Source: Candidatus Sulfotelmatobacter sp.
Lineage (GTDB): Bacteria; Acidobacteriota; Terriglobia; Terriglobales; Acidobacteriaceae
Direction: 5' to 3'
Length of the DNA: 7,248 bases
NCBI GenBank assembly: GCA_030040725.1
Contig: JASHTD010000107.1
Location: forward strand, 1-7,248
In this document: positions 5,874-7,248 of the stretch, one piece after another
Numbering within the stretch: the stretch's first letter is position 1
Layout: every line of letters begins with the position of its first letter
Notes under the pieces: generated by a model
What the model saw: only the letters and a program-made list of their open reading frames with translations
The model's database searches: none
What the model was told of the DNA's origin: nothing
Program-made: the position numbers and the translations under genes

Positions 5874-6440
5874 TTGAAGGCTCTGAAAAAAGAAGCGGAC
5901 GATCTGAGCAAAAACGATCGGCTTCTGATCGAGGCGGCGCAGGCCGATCCTGCGCGCTTTGCAGAGCTTTATGAGAACAATTTCGAGCGCGTCTATGCGT
6001 ACATTGTGCGGCGCGTGGGAGATCGCGGGGAAAGCGAAGACCTGACTGCAGAGGTTTTCCACCACGCGCTGGCGAACCTGAAGAAGTACGAATGGCGAGG
6101 CATACCGTTTGCCGCGTGGCTGTTTCGCATCGCGGCGAATTTGATTTCAGACCGTTGGCAGAAGCCAAAGCACGAGCAGTTGCTCGGCGAACTGGATCAG
6201 ATCGAATCGATTGAGGCAGGCGCCGCGGAGCTGGAAGAAGTGGAGCGCAAAGCAACTTTGTTTCGTCTGGTCGACACGCTGCCGGCTGAACAGCAACGAG
6301 TGATTGTGCTGCGCTTCGTCGAGCAGAAAAGCATTAAAGAAGTGGCGCAGGCGATCCGCAAAACCGAAGGCGCAGTAAAGCAGTTGCAGTTCCGTGCTTT
6401 GACCACGCTGCGCGCCAGAATGGAGGGTGCCGATGCCTAA
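5874..6440 (+). CDS. ECF-type RNA polymerase sigma factor (sigma-70 family)
   Basis: A 188-residue alternative sigma factor that would direct RNA polymerase to a small set of promoters. The sigma-2 domain covers about residues 29-96: FAELYENNFERVYAYIVRRVG, then DLTAEVF (region 2.2, core binding), then the aromatic and basic stretch WRGIPFAAWLFRIAANLISDRW (-10 recognition). A short acidic linker rich in glutamate (101-125) follows. The sigma-4 domain covers about 129-183 with LPAEQQRVIVLRFVEQKSIKEVAQAIRKTEGAVKQLQFRALTTLR, a helix-turn-helix for -35 binding. There is no sigma-3 domain and no C-terminal extension. The TTG start is chosen for its Shine-Dalgarno. No zinc-binding or membrane anti-sigma gene is adjacent. 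The next gene begins inside this one (8-base overlap), so the two are translationally coupled and the downstream protein is the obvious candidate partner or target. The exact ECF group cannot be assigned by eye. Confidence 0.93.
   Translation: MKALKKEADDLSKNDRLLIEAAQADPARFAELYENNFERVYAYIVRRVGDRGESEDLTAEVFHHALANLKKYEWRGIPFAAWLFRIAANLISDRWQKPKHEQLLGELDQIESIEAGAAELEEVERKATLFRLVDTLPAEQQRVIVLRFVEQKSIKEVAQAIRKTEGAVKQLQFRALTTLRARMEGADA
6422..6426 (+). promoter_or_regulatory. Shine-Dalgarno for the VOC-domain gene, inside the sigma gene
   Basis: GGAGG followed by six bases and ATG at 6433. It sits within the final codons of the sigma gene and supports the overlapping start. Confidence 0.75.
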
Positions 6441-7248
6441 GCGCTCTCTGAACACGGGAAGCAACGACGCAAAAAGGATCGAGCAACTGAACCAAGCGAT
6501 CGAGAAGATGCTGGCTCGCACGGACGGGGCTGCGCCGAAAGTCGGAGCCGAAATCGAGCCGCCAGTGCGCATCGCGGCAGAATTGCGCAATCTGCCGAGC
6601 GCAAGCTTCAAGGCACGATTGAAATCTGAATTGATGGAAGGGAGAAGGACTATGAGTACCGTTGCTGAACCGATTGCGGCCGTTCATACCACTGCGACAC
6701 CCAGATTAACTTTCAAAGATGCGGCCAAAGCGATTGAGTTTTACGAGCGCGCGTTTGGCGCGAAGGAAATCAATCGCTTCGAAGCAGGAGGAAGCATTCC
6801 CCATGCCGAGGTCAGGATCGGCGACTCGACTATTCTGTTGGCGGAGGAGTGGCCGGAGGGTGGAAGATTCAGTCCGGAGACGCTGGGGAGTTCTCCTGTC
6901 ATCATGTCGCTGAGCGTTCCACGCGTGGATGAGTTTTTCGCTCACGCGATCGCAGCCGGGGCAAAGACTGTGAGACCCATCGCCGACCAATTTTACGGAC
7001 GCCGCGAAGGCATGCTGCAGGATCCCTTTGGATACGCATGGAGTGTATCGACGGTTATTGAAGAAATGTCGGTAGAAGAGATGCACCAGCGGTTGGAGAA
7101 ACTCGAAACCGGGCCCGAGGGCGGCCGGATGAAATCCGCCACGGGCGTGAACCCGGTTCCGCGCGGCTTCCACAAAATTACGCCATACATCGTCACCCCT
7201 GATGGCGACGCCATGCTCGACTTCGCGAAGAACGCTTTCGGAGCGGAA
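6433..7248 (+). CDS. Protein with N-terminal helical segment and tandem VOC (PhnB/glyoxalase-like) domains, 3' end outside window
   Basis: 272 codons that are open through the right edge. Residues 1-73 are charged and cysteine-free, with two predicted helices (about 13-27, AKRIEQLNQAIEKML, and 44-70, ending FKARLKSELMEG). A complete VOC domain follows at about 84-208: TPRLTFKDAAKAIEFYERAFGAKE, IPHAEVRIGDSTILLAEE (with a possible metal-ligand histidine at 124), a VPRVDEFFAHAIAAGA helix and a closing MLQDPFGYAWSVST. After a helical linker a second copy begins at about 246: HKITPYIVTPDGDAMLDFAKNAFGAE. The VOC fold serves glyoxalases, dioxygenases, epimerases and drug-binding resistance proteins, and the PhnB-like branch is mostly uncharacterised, so no reaction is assigned. 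The start at 6433 has a good Shine-Dalgarno and overlaps the sigma stop. ATG at 6652 (residue 74) is an alternative start with its own signal. A role in sensing for the sigma factor is inference. Confidence 0.85.
   Translation, partial: MPKRSLNTGSNDAKRIEQLNQAIEKMLARTDGAAPKVGAEIEPPVRIAAELRNLPSASFKARLKSELMEGRRTMSTVAEPIAAVHTTATPRLTFKDAAKAIEFYERAFGAKEINRFEAGGSIPHAEVRIGDSTILLAEEWPEGGRFSPETLGSSPVIMSLSVPRVDEFFAHAIAAGAKTVRPIADQFYGRREGMLQDPFGYAWSVSTVIEEMSVEEMHQRLEKLETGPEGGRMKSATGVNPVPRGFHKITPYIVTPDGDAMLDFAKNAFGAE
6636..6654 (+). promoter_or_regulatory. Internal Shine-Dalgarno and ATG that could start the VOC part alone
   Basis: A purine-rich run with GGGAGAAGG (6640-6648) stands three bases before ATG at 6652, in frame with the longer gene. 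The following residues, MSTVAEPI, resemble natural N-termini of stand-alone VOC proteins. The spacing is short for the nearest AGAAGG but normal for the GGGAG part. Confidence 0.5.

Noticed and set aside
6334..7214. Minus-strand frames opposite the sigma/VOC unit (6334-6687, 6706-7173, 6993-7214)
   Set aside because: The plus strand has a continuous frame with VOC motifs from 6433 to the edge; the reverse frames match nothing.

Overview
The window is chromosomal DNA of moderately high GC content, most likely from an Acidobacteriota bacterium (Terriglobia / Koribacter-like). That placement is inference. It rests on a secreted GloVer (Gloeo_Verruco, TIGR03803-type) repeat protein, a secreted DUF4440 protein, an ECF sigma gene overlapping a VOC (glyoxalase-fold) gene, and an intergenic AATTACC-type repeat. 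I see no tRNA, rRNA, CRISPR array, insertion sequence or phage gene.

Layout. The left part (1-1858) is on the minus strand. It holds a DUF4440/SnoaL-like secreted protein cut by the left edge (GTG start at 398), a short spacer with a convincing minus-strand rho-independent terminator (531-564), and a secreted GloVer protein with seven DGNFYG-type units, probably a seven-bladed propeller. After a 160-base divergent intergenic region, everything reads on the plus strand. First comes a housekeeping block: corrinoid adenosyltransferase (2019-2555), a repeat-containing spacer, accD (2664-3536), folC (3550-4926) and a PlsC-type acyltransferase (4964-5797). The accD-folC pair is only 13 bases apart and joins malonyl-CoA formation to folate polyglutamylation. 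The acyltransferase adds membrane phospholipid synthesis to the same stretch.

The right part (5798-7248) is a two-gene regulatory unit. An ECF sigma factor (TTG start at 5874) overlaps by 8 bases a second gene that runs off the right edge. That second protein has about 73 helical, cysteine-free residues, then one complete VOC domain and the start of a second. The position of the leading segment, straight after an ECF sigma gene and translationally overlapped with it, makes a sigma-controlling or sensing role plausible but unproven. A strong internal Shine-Dalgarno and ATG (6652) could also release the VOC part alone.

Translation signals fall into two classes. The secreted and ECF/VOC genes have clear Shine-Dalgarno sequences. 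The four housekeeping genes have none, and two of them have a TAGAAT -10-like box just upstream of the start codon, suggesting leaderless or very short-leader mRNAs. The points most worth following are the ECF/helical-VOC-VOC unit, the 8-base tandem repeat with its inverted copy before accD, and the leaderless-looking starts.
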